A stretch of 64,000 bases of DNA, from NCBI RefSeq assembly GCF_900182815.1, contig NZ_FXUA01000005.1, positions 1 to 64,000 of the forward strand. Direction: 5' to 3'. A model generated the notes under the pieces. The model made no database searches and had not been told where the DNA came from. It saw only the letters and a list, made by a program, of their open reading frames with translations. Below, one piece after another: positions 44,851 to 53,297 of this stretch. A program made the translations under genes and the position numbers. Position 1 is the stretch's first letter, and every line of letters starts with the position of its first letter. Origin of the DNA: Algoriphagus winogradskyi (lineage in GTDB: Bacteria; Bacteroidota; Bacteroidia; Cytophagales; Cyclobacteriaceae).

Positions 44851-44879
44851 ATTGGTTGACCAATAATTGGTTGACCAAT
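44851..44879. promoter_or_regulatory. Tandem palindromic operators of the GntR-type regulator
   Basis: ATTGGTTGACCAAT occurs twice, at 44851-44864 and 44866-44879. Each is an ATTGGT-n2-ACCAAT palindrome and the repeats are 15 bp apart, 9 nt from the regulator ATG. The shape agrees with FadR/UxuR-type sites (TGGT-n-ACCA), so autorepression is likely. Confidence 0.75.
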
Positions 44880-45017
44880 TTTAAACAAAAAAATCTGTGT
44901 TCCAAAAAAATGTTAAACTTTTTTTACAAACTCATTCTGAGCGAGATAGAGATTTCTCTCTATTAAAAAATTTGGCTTTGCTGTTTGTGGAGGGTCAAAT
45001 AATATTGAGAATTCCTA

Positions 45018-46685
45018 TTAAGGCAAGATTTTATAAATTTTACCTTCTGTTTTACTCATAATATAAATGTTGTTATCAGCATCCTGGCCGAATTTTAGAT
45101 CTACTCTGTCATTCTGCACCAACTCTCTCAAAGTCATCTCTTTACCGTCTACTGTGACTCCCCAGCTTTGAACCTTCATTTTCCCCAGATCCTTGAGGTC
45201 TGTGAAAAAGAGTCTTCCTGAAAGAATATCACCAAAAATAAACTTCCCTTTCAGGGCTCCATAGGGCATTTCATATCCTGCGAATATAGCCGCCAGTTCG
45301 TCATGATCGAGCTGGACTTCCGGATAAGTCACTCCAAAATTCCCGTCATCTTCATTCAACGCAAAAATCTCATTAAACTTACCATAAGGATTAATGATAA
45401 ATCGACCTTCCCGAATCGGCCATCCATAAAATTTGCCTGGTTCTATTCTATTTAACTCTTCCACTGAATGTTGACCTATATCTGTGGCAAACATATTTCC
45501 ATCAGCATCCCAGAACACACGATTGGGATTTCGGAATCCATAAGCATACACTTCTCCAGCTTTTCCCTCTTCTTCTGCAAAAGGATTGCCTGGTGGAATT
45601 CCATATTTACCATTTGGGCTGTTATTCCCTTGTGGATCAATTCTGAGAATGCTGCTATATACTTTAGTCCCCTTATTGTCCGAAAGATAAGCGGCTCGTT
45701 TTTCAGTCAGACCGCCATCACCGAATCCAATATATAGCAATCCATAATCCTCATCGCCTTTATTTGCGTGGGGATTGAATGTCAGTTCCTGCATCCCATG
45801 AGCCTGTGTAGGGATATCAATCCGAAGTAATTCCCTGTCAGTTCCTTTAAATACGGCACCTGTCGGATCCTCAGCTTTCCACTCCGTTACTACCCACTGC
45901 ATGAAAACTCGAATGGTGTCAGAATAACCATAATCGGCAATTTGTGATCCACCCGCATCTGTATGTGCAGTATAGAAAATCCCATTTTGATCGAATTCCG
46001 GGTGGAAAGTAAAACTTGCCAAGCCAGTAGCCCATCCAGGTTTGCTCACGAGGTCAGATTTATACTCAGTGATTGGAAGGTAGAGGTTTGGCTTTCCATC
46101 GATTAACTCATATAATCCGACCCGTTGATCGTTGATAAATAAGCGTCCTGAATTTCGCTCAGGCTCCATTTTGGTCATTTTTGCCATTGGAGCTTTGGGA
46201 TCTGAAGCAGGAAGCTGCGCAAAATATTCAATAGCTAACCGTACCCCCGAATCAGGAATGCTATCAGGAATAGGATCTTTCAGTCCAACCATCGGAACGG
46301 TGTCAGGGAGGGCTGCAAATGTGTGGAGGTAACTTAAAACTGCGTCAAGCTCCTTCTCGGTGAAACTTTCAAAAGGAGGCATAATTGCCTTATACTGCTC
46401 TAGCAGGGTCACCCCACGCGGATCGCCAGAACGGATTACTTCCGAAGGATTTTTAATGAAATTTCTTATCCACTCGGTTTCTATAGTATGTGTTAAACCA
46501 CTTAAATTCGGTCCTATACCATTTTGGTCAAAACTATGGCAGGTGCTACAGTTAGCTTCAAATAGAGACTTTCCAGCCATAATCTGTTCAGAATCTGTGC
46601 TGATGGAGCTTCCAATTTCACTTTTCTGAGAGCAAGCGAAAAAAGCTAAACTGATAATAAGAAGTTTAAATAGAGATTTTTTCAT
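45018..46685 (-). CDS. Cytochrome c fused to PQQ-dependent sugar dehydrogenase-like propeller
   Basis: 555 residues, an SPII lipoprotein (FFAC, C18). An N-terminal c-type cytochrome (about 32-120) has CSTCH (46-50) and a candidate distal methionine in AIMPPFES. The C-terminal ~430 residues form a six-bladed propeller of the glucose/sorbosone dehydrogenase type, with GWATGLASFTFHPEF, QELTFNPH, YGFRNPNRVFWD and DIGQHSVEELN. The enzyme would oxidise a sugar or alcohol in the periplasm and pass electrons from PQQ to its own heme. Its position beside the alginate locus suggests a carbohydrate substrate, but it is a separate unit. PQQ synthesis genes are not seen here. Confidence 0.9.
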   Translation of the reverse strand: MKKSLFKLLIISLAFFACSQKSEIGSSISTDSEQIMAGKSLFEANCSTCHSFDQNGIGPNLSGLTHTIETEWIRNFIKNPSEVIRSGDPRGVTLLEQYKAIMPPFESFTEKELDAVLSYLHTFAALPDTVPMVGLKDPIPDSIPDSGVRLAIEYFAQLPASDPKAPMAKMTKMEPERNSGRLFINDQRVGLYELIDGKPNLYLPITEYKSDLVSKPGWATGLASFTFHPEFDQNGIFYTAHTDAGGSQIADYGYSDTIRVFMQWVVTEWKAEDPTGAVFKGTDRELLRIDIPTQAHGMQELTFNPHANKGDEDYGLLYIGFGDGGLTEKRAAYLSDNKGTKVYSSILRIDPQGNNSPNGKYGIPPGNPFAEEEGKAGEVYAYGFRNPNRVFWDADGNMFATDIGQHSVEELNRIEPGKFYGWPIREGRFIINPYGKFNEIFALNEDDGNFGVTYPEVQLDHDELAAIFAGYEMPYGALKGKFIFGDILSGRLFFTDLKDLGKMKVQSWGVTVDGKEMTLRELVQNDRVDLKFGQDADNNIYIMSKTEGKIYKILP

Positions 46686-46714
46686 CAGTGCTAAGTTGTA
46701 ATTAATGCATCACG

Positions 46715-46742
46715 AGACCAAATAATAAAGTATAATTGGTCT
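46715..46742. promoter_or_regulatory. Inverted repeat upstream of the PQQ dehydrogenase
   Basis: AGACCAA (46715-46721) and TTGGTCT (46736-46742) are a perfect 7-bp inverted pair separated by 14 nt, 30 nt before the ATG. The ACCAA/TTGGT words match the half-sites of the GntR-type regulator encoded 1.9 kb away, but the spacing differs. It may be a regulatory site or a hairpin; the role is unknown. Confidence 0.3.
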
Positions 46743-46800
46743 ATCTGTCCTGTAATGTCTTTGGCTTCGAAATAATTTGCAGCAAAAGAATTAGGCAGGG

Positions 46801-47874
46801 TTAATGATATGCATTTAGTGAAATTCGAAAGGTGGTCCCTTCTTCAGGAATACTTTCTACTTCAATTGTACCGCCCAAGCCCTTTACGTGATTATAAACT
46901 AAATAAAGACCAATTCCAGTGCTGTCTTTTTTAGAATGAAATGATTGCTGGAAACCGAAGAGTTTATTTCCTACTTTATCCAAATCAAAACCTTGGCCAT
47001 TGTCCGTGAAGGAAAGTTGGATTTTGTCTTCTACGAGTTTGCTGGTAATTGTAATCACTGGAGGAATTCCGGGCTTTTTATATTTAATTGAATTGGTAAT
47101 CAGATTCAGAAAAATGCTTTCTAGGTAATTTGGGTTGGAATGGATTTTCTTTACCTCTGAAAAGTCACTCGAAATTGTTGCGTTAGAATTTTTTATCAGT
47201 AAACTGATTGATTTAGAGACTTTTTTAACGATTTTATTGAGGTCAATTTCTTCAAATGGAATGTAAAGTGATTGTTTGTCTTTGAGCTCTTTAGAGTAAA
47301 AATTAAGCTTCTCTCTTAAGTCTTCACAGCAAATTTTAAAAACCTCCATGAGATCCAGCGTATCCTTGTCTGTGATTTTTGAAAAATCTAATAATTCATA
47401 AATAGAGAGTAAGTTATTGACTGGTGACCTGAGATCATGGGAAGTCATGTGGCCAATATGTCGAAGATCTTTATTGATCTCAGTTAAGTTGGTCAAGAGC
47501 GTGTTTCTTTCAGCTTCAAGCTCTTTTTTTTGGGTAATATTTTTCGCTATTGCAAAAACTAATTTGGATTGTTCTATTGGTTGGGAGGTCCAGGAAAGCC
47601 ACACCACCTCTCCTGATTTGGTTACATATCTATTTTCAAAATCAACTAGAGGCGTAGAATTAAACAATGATTTTCTTACCATTGCTGTTTTTTCTTTATC
47701 CTCATCGAACACGAAGTGATTTACTGGCTTTGCATATAACTCTTCATAACTATAGCCTAAGACATCTATAACTGCCGGATTTACTTTTTTGAAATATCCA
47801 TCAAAACCTGCGATACATACGAGGTCAGGTGTTATTTCAAAAAATATGTCATATTGAGAATACTCAGAACTCAT
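46801..47874 (-). CDS. PAS-domain sensor histidine kinase
   Basis: 357 residues, no membrane segment, so cytoplasmic. A PAS domain (about 8-120: DLVCIAGFDGYFKKVNPAVIDVLGYSYEEL, ending with a PAC-like WLSWTSQPI) is followed by a short coiled coil, then a dimerisation/phosphoacceptor helix with SHDLRSPVNN and an HATPase domain with the N box (NLITNSIKYKK), DNGQGFD and GIGLYLVYNHVKGLGG. No receiver domain or partner response regulator is nearby, so it is an orphan kinase. The signal sensed is unknown. Confidence 0.92.
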   Translation of the reverse strand: MSSEYSQYDIFFEITPDLVCIAGFDGYFKKVNPAVIDVLGYSYEELYAKPVNHFVFDEDKEKTAMVRKSLFNSTPLVDFENRYVTKSGEVVWLSWTSQPIEQSKLVFAIAKNITQKKELEAERNTLLTNLTEINKDLRHIGHMTSHDLRSPVNNLLSIYELLDFSKITDKDTLDLMEVFKICCEDLREKLNFYSKELKDKQSLYIPFEEIDLNKIVKKVSKSISLLIKNSNATISSDFSEVKKIHSNPNYLESIFLNLITNSIKYKKPGIPPVITITSKLVEDKIQLSFTDNGQGFDLDKVGNKLFGFQQSFHSKKDSTGIGLYLVYNHVKGLGGTIEVESIPEEGTTFRISLNAYH

Positions 47875-48002
47875 ACTTGTATGGTTAGCTAAAGAAAAAG
47901 GTCAAAAATTATAGTGAGGATAGGGAAAATAATAATAGAAAAGAATAGGGAGAAGTAATAAAAAATTGGGTATCAACAGAATTAATACCCAATCAGAAAT
48001 TT

Positions 48003-49253
48003 TTATTCTTCTAGAGAAAATGTTTGATCCTCTAGGTAGTGAGGATATATTTTTCGATGCTGCTTTTTTACTTCTGCTATCAATGCCTGGCGAAAACCTT
48101 CCACATTCTGACCATTTACTGCGGCCATGAATACTGGTGGGATCCCGGTTTTTTTCTGATATGCGTCTGCAAGCGCCTCAAAATCAATAAAGTTTGCTTC
48201 TTCGAGTTCAAGCTCTGTCATCTTCATACTTTCTTCCTCACTAGGCATAGTTTCTACTAAGTCGATTTTATTGAAAACGAGTAGGGTAGGCTTATCTCCT
48301 GCTTTGATCTCATTGAGCGTTTGAGTAACGACAGCAATGTGATCCTCAAAATGAGGGTGAGAAATATCTACCACATGCACAAGTAAGTCCGCTTCACGGA
48401 TCTCATCCAGTGTAGATTTAAATGCTGCAATTAGATGCGTAGGGAGTTTTCGAATGAATCCAACTGTATCAGACAGTAAGAAAGGTACATTTTCAAGTAC
48501 TACTTTTCTGACAGTAGAGTCTACCGTTGCGAAAAGCTTATTTTCAGCTAGAATATTTGTCTTGGTGATCAAGTTCATCAATGTGCTTTTACCCACATTG
48601 GTATAGCCAACTACGGCCACTCGGACAATCCCCTTTCTGCCTTTTCGCTGAGTTTCTCCTTGTTTTTCTATTTCACGAAGCTTTTCCTTGAGGAGTGTAA
48701 TTCTTCCTCGGATATCTCGCTTATCCGTTTCTATCTCCTTTTCACCTGCTCCGCCTCGAGTGGTAGTTCCTCCTCGCTGCCGCTCTAAGTGAGTCCACAT
48801 ATTCGTCAATCGAGGAAGCAAATATTGGAATCTTGCCAGTTCTACTTGGGTTTTAGCCTGAGCAGATTGCGCGCGATTTAAGAAAATATCTAAGATTAAT
48901 AAGGATCTGTCGTAGATAGTCACCTTAAGTTCATTCTCAAGATTTCTCATTTGAGAAGGTGAGAGGTCATCATCGAATATGACCATATCTACTTCAAAAT
49001 GCTTAATGTAGGCAGCGATTTCCTCAAGTTTACCAGTACCAACAAATGTCTTGATATCAGGCTTTTCCATTTTTTGGGTAAAGCGATAGACAGTCTTTGC
49101 ACCTAAGGTCTCAGTCAAAAAAGCTAATTCATCTAAATATTCCTCAGTTTGTTGCTCAGTTTGATATTGTCTCACCACACTTACTAAAATGGCAGTTTCC
49201 TCTTTCGGAGCTGTTTCGTAAAGTTTTTGGATTTTTCGGGAATGTTTACTCAT
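48003..49253 (-). CDS. hflX: GTPase HflX (ribosome rescue/splitting)
   Basis: 416 residues, full length. HflX binds the 50S subunit and splits stalled or heat-damaged ribosomes. The N-terminal subdomain contains DMVIFDDDLSPSQMRNLE, the linker has the GGTTTRGGAGEKEIE loop typical of the family, and the GTPase domain starts at VGYTNVGKSTLM with G3 DTVGF and G4 NKID. It is divergent from rfbC across ~200 nt that should carry both promoters. Confidence 0.96.
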   Translation of the reverse strand: MSKHSRKIQKLYETAPKEETAILVSVVRQYQTEQQTEEYLDELAFLTETLGAKTVYRFTQKMEKPDIKTFVGTGKLEEIAAYIKHFEVDMVIFDDDLSPSQMRNLENELKVTIYDRSLLILDIFLNRAQSAQAKTQVELARFQYLLPRLTNMWTHLERQRGGTTTRGGAGEKEIETDKRDIRGRITLLKEKLREIEKQGETQRKGRKGIVRVAVVGYTNVGKSTLMNLITKTNILAENKLFATVDSTVRKVVLENVPFLLSDTVGFIRKLPTHLIAAFKSTLDEIREADLLVHVVDISHPHFEDHIAVVTQTLNEIKAGDKPTLLVFNKIDLVETMPSEEESMKMTELELEEANFIDFEALADAYQKKTGIPPVFMAAVNGQNVEGFRQALIAEVKKQHRKIYPHYLEDQTFSLEE

Positions 49254-49454
49254 ATTTTGTATTCTATGTCAAAACAATGCGGAAAACTTGAAATTAGTTT
49301 CCTTATTATCGTAAAAACCACCAGTTAAAGTACTGTTTTTAGAATTTCTAGCATCGGATTCAACAAAGTTCGACATATTTCCTTAGAATTGATTAGGATA
49401 GTGTTTTGTCTCTTGGTTATTTTACCTTTCAATGCCAGTATCAATATTCACCCC

Positions 49455-50006
49455 ATGGCCCAAATAATAAAAGCACCTTTAGCAGGTGTACTAGAGGTAT
49501 TTCCTAGGATTTTTGAGGATCAAAGAGGTTATTTCTTTGAGTCCTATCGAGCAGATTGGTTGCATTCTGAAGGTGTAGTGCATGACTGGGTGCAAGATAA
49601 TCAGAGCTATTCCCAGAAAGGGACAGTCCGAGGATTACATTTTCAGAAAGGTGAATATGCTCAGGCGAAATTAGTAAGAGTTATACAAGGGAAGGTGCTC
49701 GATGTGATCGTAGATTTGAGAAGAGATTCTTCGACCTTTGGTGAGAAATACTCAACTATTCTTGATGCTGACAGAAATAATCTGATGTATGTTCCAGCAG
49801 GATTTGCGCATGGCTTTTCAGTTTTGGATGATGCGATATTCGCCTACAAGTGCTCTAATTATTATCATAAAGCTAGCGAAGGGGGAATTCTTTGGAATGA
49901 CCCAGCATTAGCCATTGATTGGCAAGTGAAAGACCCGATCACATCGGATAAAGATGCTGTTTGGCCCACGTTAGAAGAATTTAAGATTAGTGAAGGAGGA
50001 TTGTAA
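49455..50006 (+). CDS. rfbC: dTDP-4-dehydrorhamnose 3,5-epimerase
   Basis: 183 residues from the ATG at 49455 (MAQIIKAPLAGV). An earlier in-frame start at 49389 adds a hydrophobic stretch not found in this cytosolic enzyme and is rejected. RfbC/RmlC makes dTDP-4-dehydro-L-rhamnose for surface polysaccharides. Family motifs: PRIFEDQRGYFFESYR, VQDNQSYSQKGTVRGLHFQ with catalytic His, VIVDLRRDSSTFG, PAGFAHGFSVL with the second His and YYHKASEGGILWNDPALAIDW. rfbA, rfbB and rfbD are not adjacent. Its stop codon overlaps the next ATG (TAATG). Confidence 0.95.
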   Translation: MAQIIKAPLAGVLEVFPRIFEDQRGYFFESYRADWLHSEGVVHDWVQDNQSYSQKGTVRGLHFQKGEYAQAKLVRVIQGKVLDVIVDLRRDSSTFGEKYSTILDADRNNLMYVPAGFAHGFSVLDDAIFAYKCSNYYHKASEGGILWNDPALAIDWQVKDPITSDKDAVWPTLEEFKISEGGL

Positions 50007-50752
50007 TGGGATTTTTAGATCTATTTAAAAGAAAACCAGAGGTGATTGAGGACCTTGACCTTAGTTGGTTACAGGTGGATATGCACTCGCATCTGATTCC
50101 GGGAATAGATGACGGATCTAAGACCATGGAGGAATCGCTCCATTTGATAAAACGGCTTGCTGATTATGGCTTGCGAAAAATAATCACCACTCCACATATT
50201 ATGTCTGAGTATTATCGCAATACGCCGGAAATAATCAATATGGGGCTTGAGGATTTACGCAAAGCGGTTAAGAAAGAAGGTATTTCTATTGAATTAGAGG
50301 CTGCTGCGGAGTATTACATGGATGAGATTTTCTTGGAGAAAATTAAAAATGGAGAAGAGGTTCTGACATTTGGAAATAACTATATTCTCGTAGAAACAGG
50401 CTTTATAAATAAGCCTCAAATGCTATTGGAAATACTTTTTCAACTTGAAATGGCGGGTTACAAACCAATTCTAGCCCACCCAGAGCGATACCAATACCTG
50501 ATTTCAGATAAGGGGTTACTTCAGGACCTTACTGATAGACAAATACTTTTTCAAGTAAACATATTATCCCTGACTGGGTTTTATTCCAAACCTGTAAAGG
50601 ACTTTGGAGAAATGCTGGTGGAGACTGGACTAGTTAGGTTCCTAGGGACCGACTGCCATAATCCACGCTATTTGGATATGATGGAAAGCCTTCCGAAATC
50701 AAAATTGTACCAAAAATTGAAGCAACTAGAATTGCTTAATTGCTCTCTTTGA
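50006..50752 (+). CDS. CpsB/YwqE-type tyrosine-protein phosphatase (PHP fold)
   Basis: 248 residues. PHP phosphatases of this type dephosphorylate the bacterial tyrosine kinases that control capsule and exopolysaccharide export. The metal-binding motif DMHSHLIPGIDDGS is at the start, with TTPH, EAAAEYYMD, LAHPERY and GTDCHN later, a complete set of metal ligands. It shares one base with rfbC, which couples both to surface-polysaccharide synthesis. A cognate BY-kinase/Wzc gene is not within the window. Confidence 0.9.
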   Translation: MGFLDLFKRKPEVIEDLDLSWLQVDMHSHLIPGIDDGSKTMEESLHLIKRLADYGLRKIITTPHIMSEYYRNTPEIINMGLEDLRKAVKKEGISIELEAAAEYYMDEIFLEKIKNGEEVLTFGNNYILVETGFINKPQMLLEILFQLEMAGYKPILAHPERYQYLISDKGLLQDLTDRQILFQVNILSLTGFYSKPVKDFGEMLVETGLVRFLGTDCHNPRYLDMMESLPKSKLYQKLKQLELLNCSL

Positions 50753-50767
50753 TTTGCATAAAAGTCA

Positions 50768-51721
50768 ATGAAAATTCTCATCACAGGCATTACGGGATTG
50801 TTTGGTAGCTATTTAGCGAAGGAATTTGCTACTCTTGGAGAAATACATGGTTTGCGTAGGGCAAGCTCTTCTACAAGGTTAATTGATGAGGCGCAATTTC
50901 CTATAATTTGGCATGAAGGGAAGCTTTCGGATATTGAATCGCTAGAAGAAGCTATGAATGGGATTGATTTGGTGATCCATGCGGCAGGTAAGGTTTCTTT
51001 TGACCCAGGCGAAAAAGATAGCCTTTATCGAATTAATATGACTGGCACTACTAATGTAGTCAATGCCATGTTGAACACCGGAGTAAAAAAGTTGGTACAT
51101 GTCAGTTCTGTTGCCGCGATAGGGCGAAGTCCTGAATTAAAGCATCTTGATGAGAACTTTAAGTGGGTGGAGTCTCCACTTAATACAGATTACGGTGTTT
51201 CTAAGTATTTAGCTGAACTGGAAGCTTGGCGTGGAGAGCAGGAAGGAATAGATTTGATTGTTGTAAATCCTTCGATATTATTGGGGAAGATCAGCGATGA
51301 TCGATCCTCCACCGACCTATACCATTATGTCATCGATGAACACACCTATTATCCTGAAGGAGATTTGAATTATATAGATGTGCGTGATGCGGCACAGCAA
51401 GTGAGAGCCTTGGTATATAAAGAAGCTTGGGGCGAGCGGTTTATTTTAAACAAAGAAAGCATTTCGTATAAAGAATTTTTTGAGAAAATGGCCTTGACTT
51501 ACGGGAAAAAAGCACCTAGTAAAGCAGTAAGTCCTTTGATGTTAAAAATTGCAGTATTCTTCAATACAACGCTTAGAAAAATAGGGCTGAGTAAAAGCCC
51601 TCTGAATAGGAAGACTGCCATGATTTCACAACAAAAAGTTTTTTTCGATAGCAGCAAAGTCAACAAGTTATTAAGAACCTCCTATCATAGCCTGGAAGAT
51701 ACCTTTGAGTGGTCAAAGTAA
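50768..51721 (+). CDS. NAD-dependent epimerase/dehydratase family protein
   Basis: 317 residues, extended short-chain dehydrogenase. The N-terminal ITGITGLFGSYLAKEF carries the TGxxGxxG cofactor motif, D60-like acidic positions follow in LSDIESLEEAMNGID, and the catalytic serine region (VHVSSVAAIG) and Y-x3-K (YGVSK) are present. The middle and end resemble dihydroflavonol-4-reductase-like members (VVNPSILLG, YIDVRDAA). It follows the phosphatase gene after 15 nt and is probably in the rfbC operon. The substrate is unknown; a nucleotide-sugar role is inferred from neighbours. Confidence 0.85.
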   Translation: MKILITGITGLFGSYLAKEFATLGEIHGLRRASSSTRLIDEAQFPIIWHEGKLSDIESLEEAMNGIDLVIHAAGKVSFDPGEKDSLYRINMTGTTNVVNAMLNTGVKKLVHVSSVAAIGRSPELKHLDENFKWVESPLNTDYGVSKYLAELEAWRGEQEGIDLIVVNPSILLGKISDDRSSTDLYHYVIDEHTYYPEGDLNYIDVRDAAQQVRALVYKEAWGERFILNKESISYKEFFEKMALTYGKKAPSKAVSPLMLKIAVFFNTTLRKIGLSKSPLNRKTAMISQQKVFFDSSKVNKLLRTSYHSLEDTFEWSK

Positions 51722-51865
51722 ACTTATTTTTGATCCTGTTCGTTGGTAAGCAAAGTCTGAAGCATAGAGGGTGCTATTCTCTCGTGATCAGAAATAAAAT
51801 TTAACAAATCCAGATTTTGAGAGACCAAATTTATTGGTAAATTAAATAAACCATAACGCATCCTA

Positions 51866-53281
51866 ATGACCGGAGATCACGATCACGATTGGGAAAATGA
51901 CAAGAAGCTGGTAGAGCGATTTGAAAATTCCCTACAATCCAATCTGGACCTTTATTTCGAGGAAGAAGAATTGGAGGATATTATCCGATTTTACTTTGAT
52001 CAACAGAAATTCCTGAAGGCGTTACGCGCAGCCGAATTTTCATTGGAAAGATTTCCTTTCTCGGTAGAAATTAAGCTCCTGAAAGCCCAATGTTTGATTT
52101 TCAATGATGAATTGGAAGAAGGACAGGAGATTTTGGAAAATATCAATAATATTTCTCCGAACAACGAAGAAATAATTCTTGCATTGGCAAATGCTTATAT
52201 TCTTAGCGGAACGCCAAAAGAAGGAATAGAACTTTTGGAGAACTACCTGCCCTTAGCAGAAGACAAAGCAGAGGTATTCTATTCACTTGGAAACCTTTAT
52301 CGTGTTCAAAACAATAATGAAAAGGCGAGCTTTTATTTTAAAGAAGCTGTAAAAAACCGTATCAATCACGAAGACGCCCTATTTCAGTTGGCGATGATCA
52401 CTGAAGAGGAGGGCTCCTTTGATGAAATCCTAGAATTTTACCAGGAGTTCATTGATCAGGATCCTTACAGTGCAGGCGCTTGGTACAACTTAGGGGTAGT
52501 TTATAACCGCCTTGGCCGATTTGAAGAAGCGATCAAAGCATATGATTATGCAATTATCATTGATGACAGCTTTGCCTCGGCTTATTTCAACCTTGGAAAT
52601 GCGCTGATGAATACCCAGCAATATGAGCTGGCGCTGGAAGCATACCAAAATACGATTAACTGTGAAGGAGCAAATGCGGAAAATTGCTGTTACATGGGTG
52701 CCGCCTATGAAAAACTTGAAAAAATAGATGAGGCTTTCAAGTATTTTAAAAAGTCTGCAAAGTTTGATGAAGAATACGACGATGCTTGGTTTGGACTAGG
52801 AATGTGCATGCTGAAGAAGGAAAAATACTTCGAAGCCATACATTATTTCAAAAAAGCACTCAATCTCACAAAAGAAAATTCAAATTATTGGGTTGGACTT
52901 GGTGATGCAGAATTCAATTTGGGAAATATGCAAGCCAGCTCAGAAGCCTACGAAGAAGCCATCAATTTGGAACCGGGAATTCTGGAAACCTATGTGAATC
53001 TGGCACTTATATATTTTGAACAGAATCGCTTTGAAGAAGCTATAGACGTAACTCGGGAGGGAATAGAAGAAATACCGGAGGAGGCAGAGCTGTATTATCG
53101 CCTGGTGGTATACCTAATTAAAATGGGCAATTATAAAGAGGCGTTTTCATTTTTGGAAAATGGGTTAACTTTGGACTTCGAAAAGCATACGATCATGTAT
53201 GATTTGATGCCAGAGCTGAAGCAGCAAAAGGCCTTATACAAGATTATTGCCCAATATCGAGAGGAAAACCTCGAGTCTTAA
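51866..53281 (+). CDS. Tetratricopeptide-repeat protein
   Basis: 471 residues with about ten TPR-like helix pairs from residue ~40 to 460 (for instance AGAWYNLGVVYNRLGRFEEA and SAYFNLGNALMNTQQYELAL). The N-terminus is unusually acidic and His/Asp-rich (MTGDHDHDWENDKKL). There is no signal peptide or membrane segment, so it is a cytoplasmic scaffold. Partners are unknown. The 144 nt upstream hold only AT-rich sequence, and comA follows 16 nt after its stop codon. Confidence 0.9.
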   Translation: MTGDHDHDWENDKKLVERFENSLQSNLDLYFEEEELEDIIRFYFDQQKFLKALRAAEFSLERFPFSVEIKLLKAQCLIFNDELEEGQEILENINNISPNNEEIILALANAYILSGTPKEGIELLENYLPLAEDKAEVFYSLGNLYRVQNNNEKASFYFKEAVKNRINHEDALFQLAMITEEEGSFDEILEFYQEFIDQDPYSAGAWYNLGVVYNRLGRFEEAIKAYDYAIIIDDSFASAYFNLGNALMNTQQYELALEAYQNTINCEGANAENCCYMGAAYEKLEKIDEAFKYFKKSAKFDEEYDDAWFGLGMCMLKKEKYFEAIHYFKKALNLTKENSNYWVGLGDAEFNLGNMQASSEAYEEAINLEPGILETYVNLALIYFEQNRFEEAIDVTREGIEEIPEEAELYYRLVVYLIKMGNYKEAFSFLENGLTLDFEKHTIMYDLMPELKQQKALYKIIAQYREENLES

Positions 53282-53297
53282 CATTAAAACCTCGCTA

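Noticed and set aside
44843..44905. N-terminal extension of the GntR-type regulator starting at 44905
   Set aside because: It would translate through both tandem operators; the ATG at 44842 gives a normal family start.
49389..49454. Hydrophobic N-terminal extension of RfbC that looks like a signal peptide
   Set aside because: RfbC is a cytosolic enzyme and the family start aligns with the ATG at 49455; the stretch is AT-rich leader.
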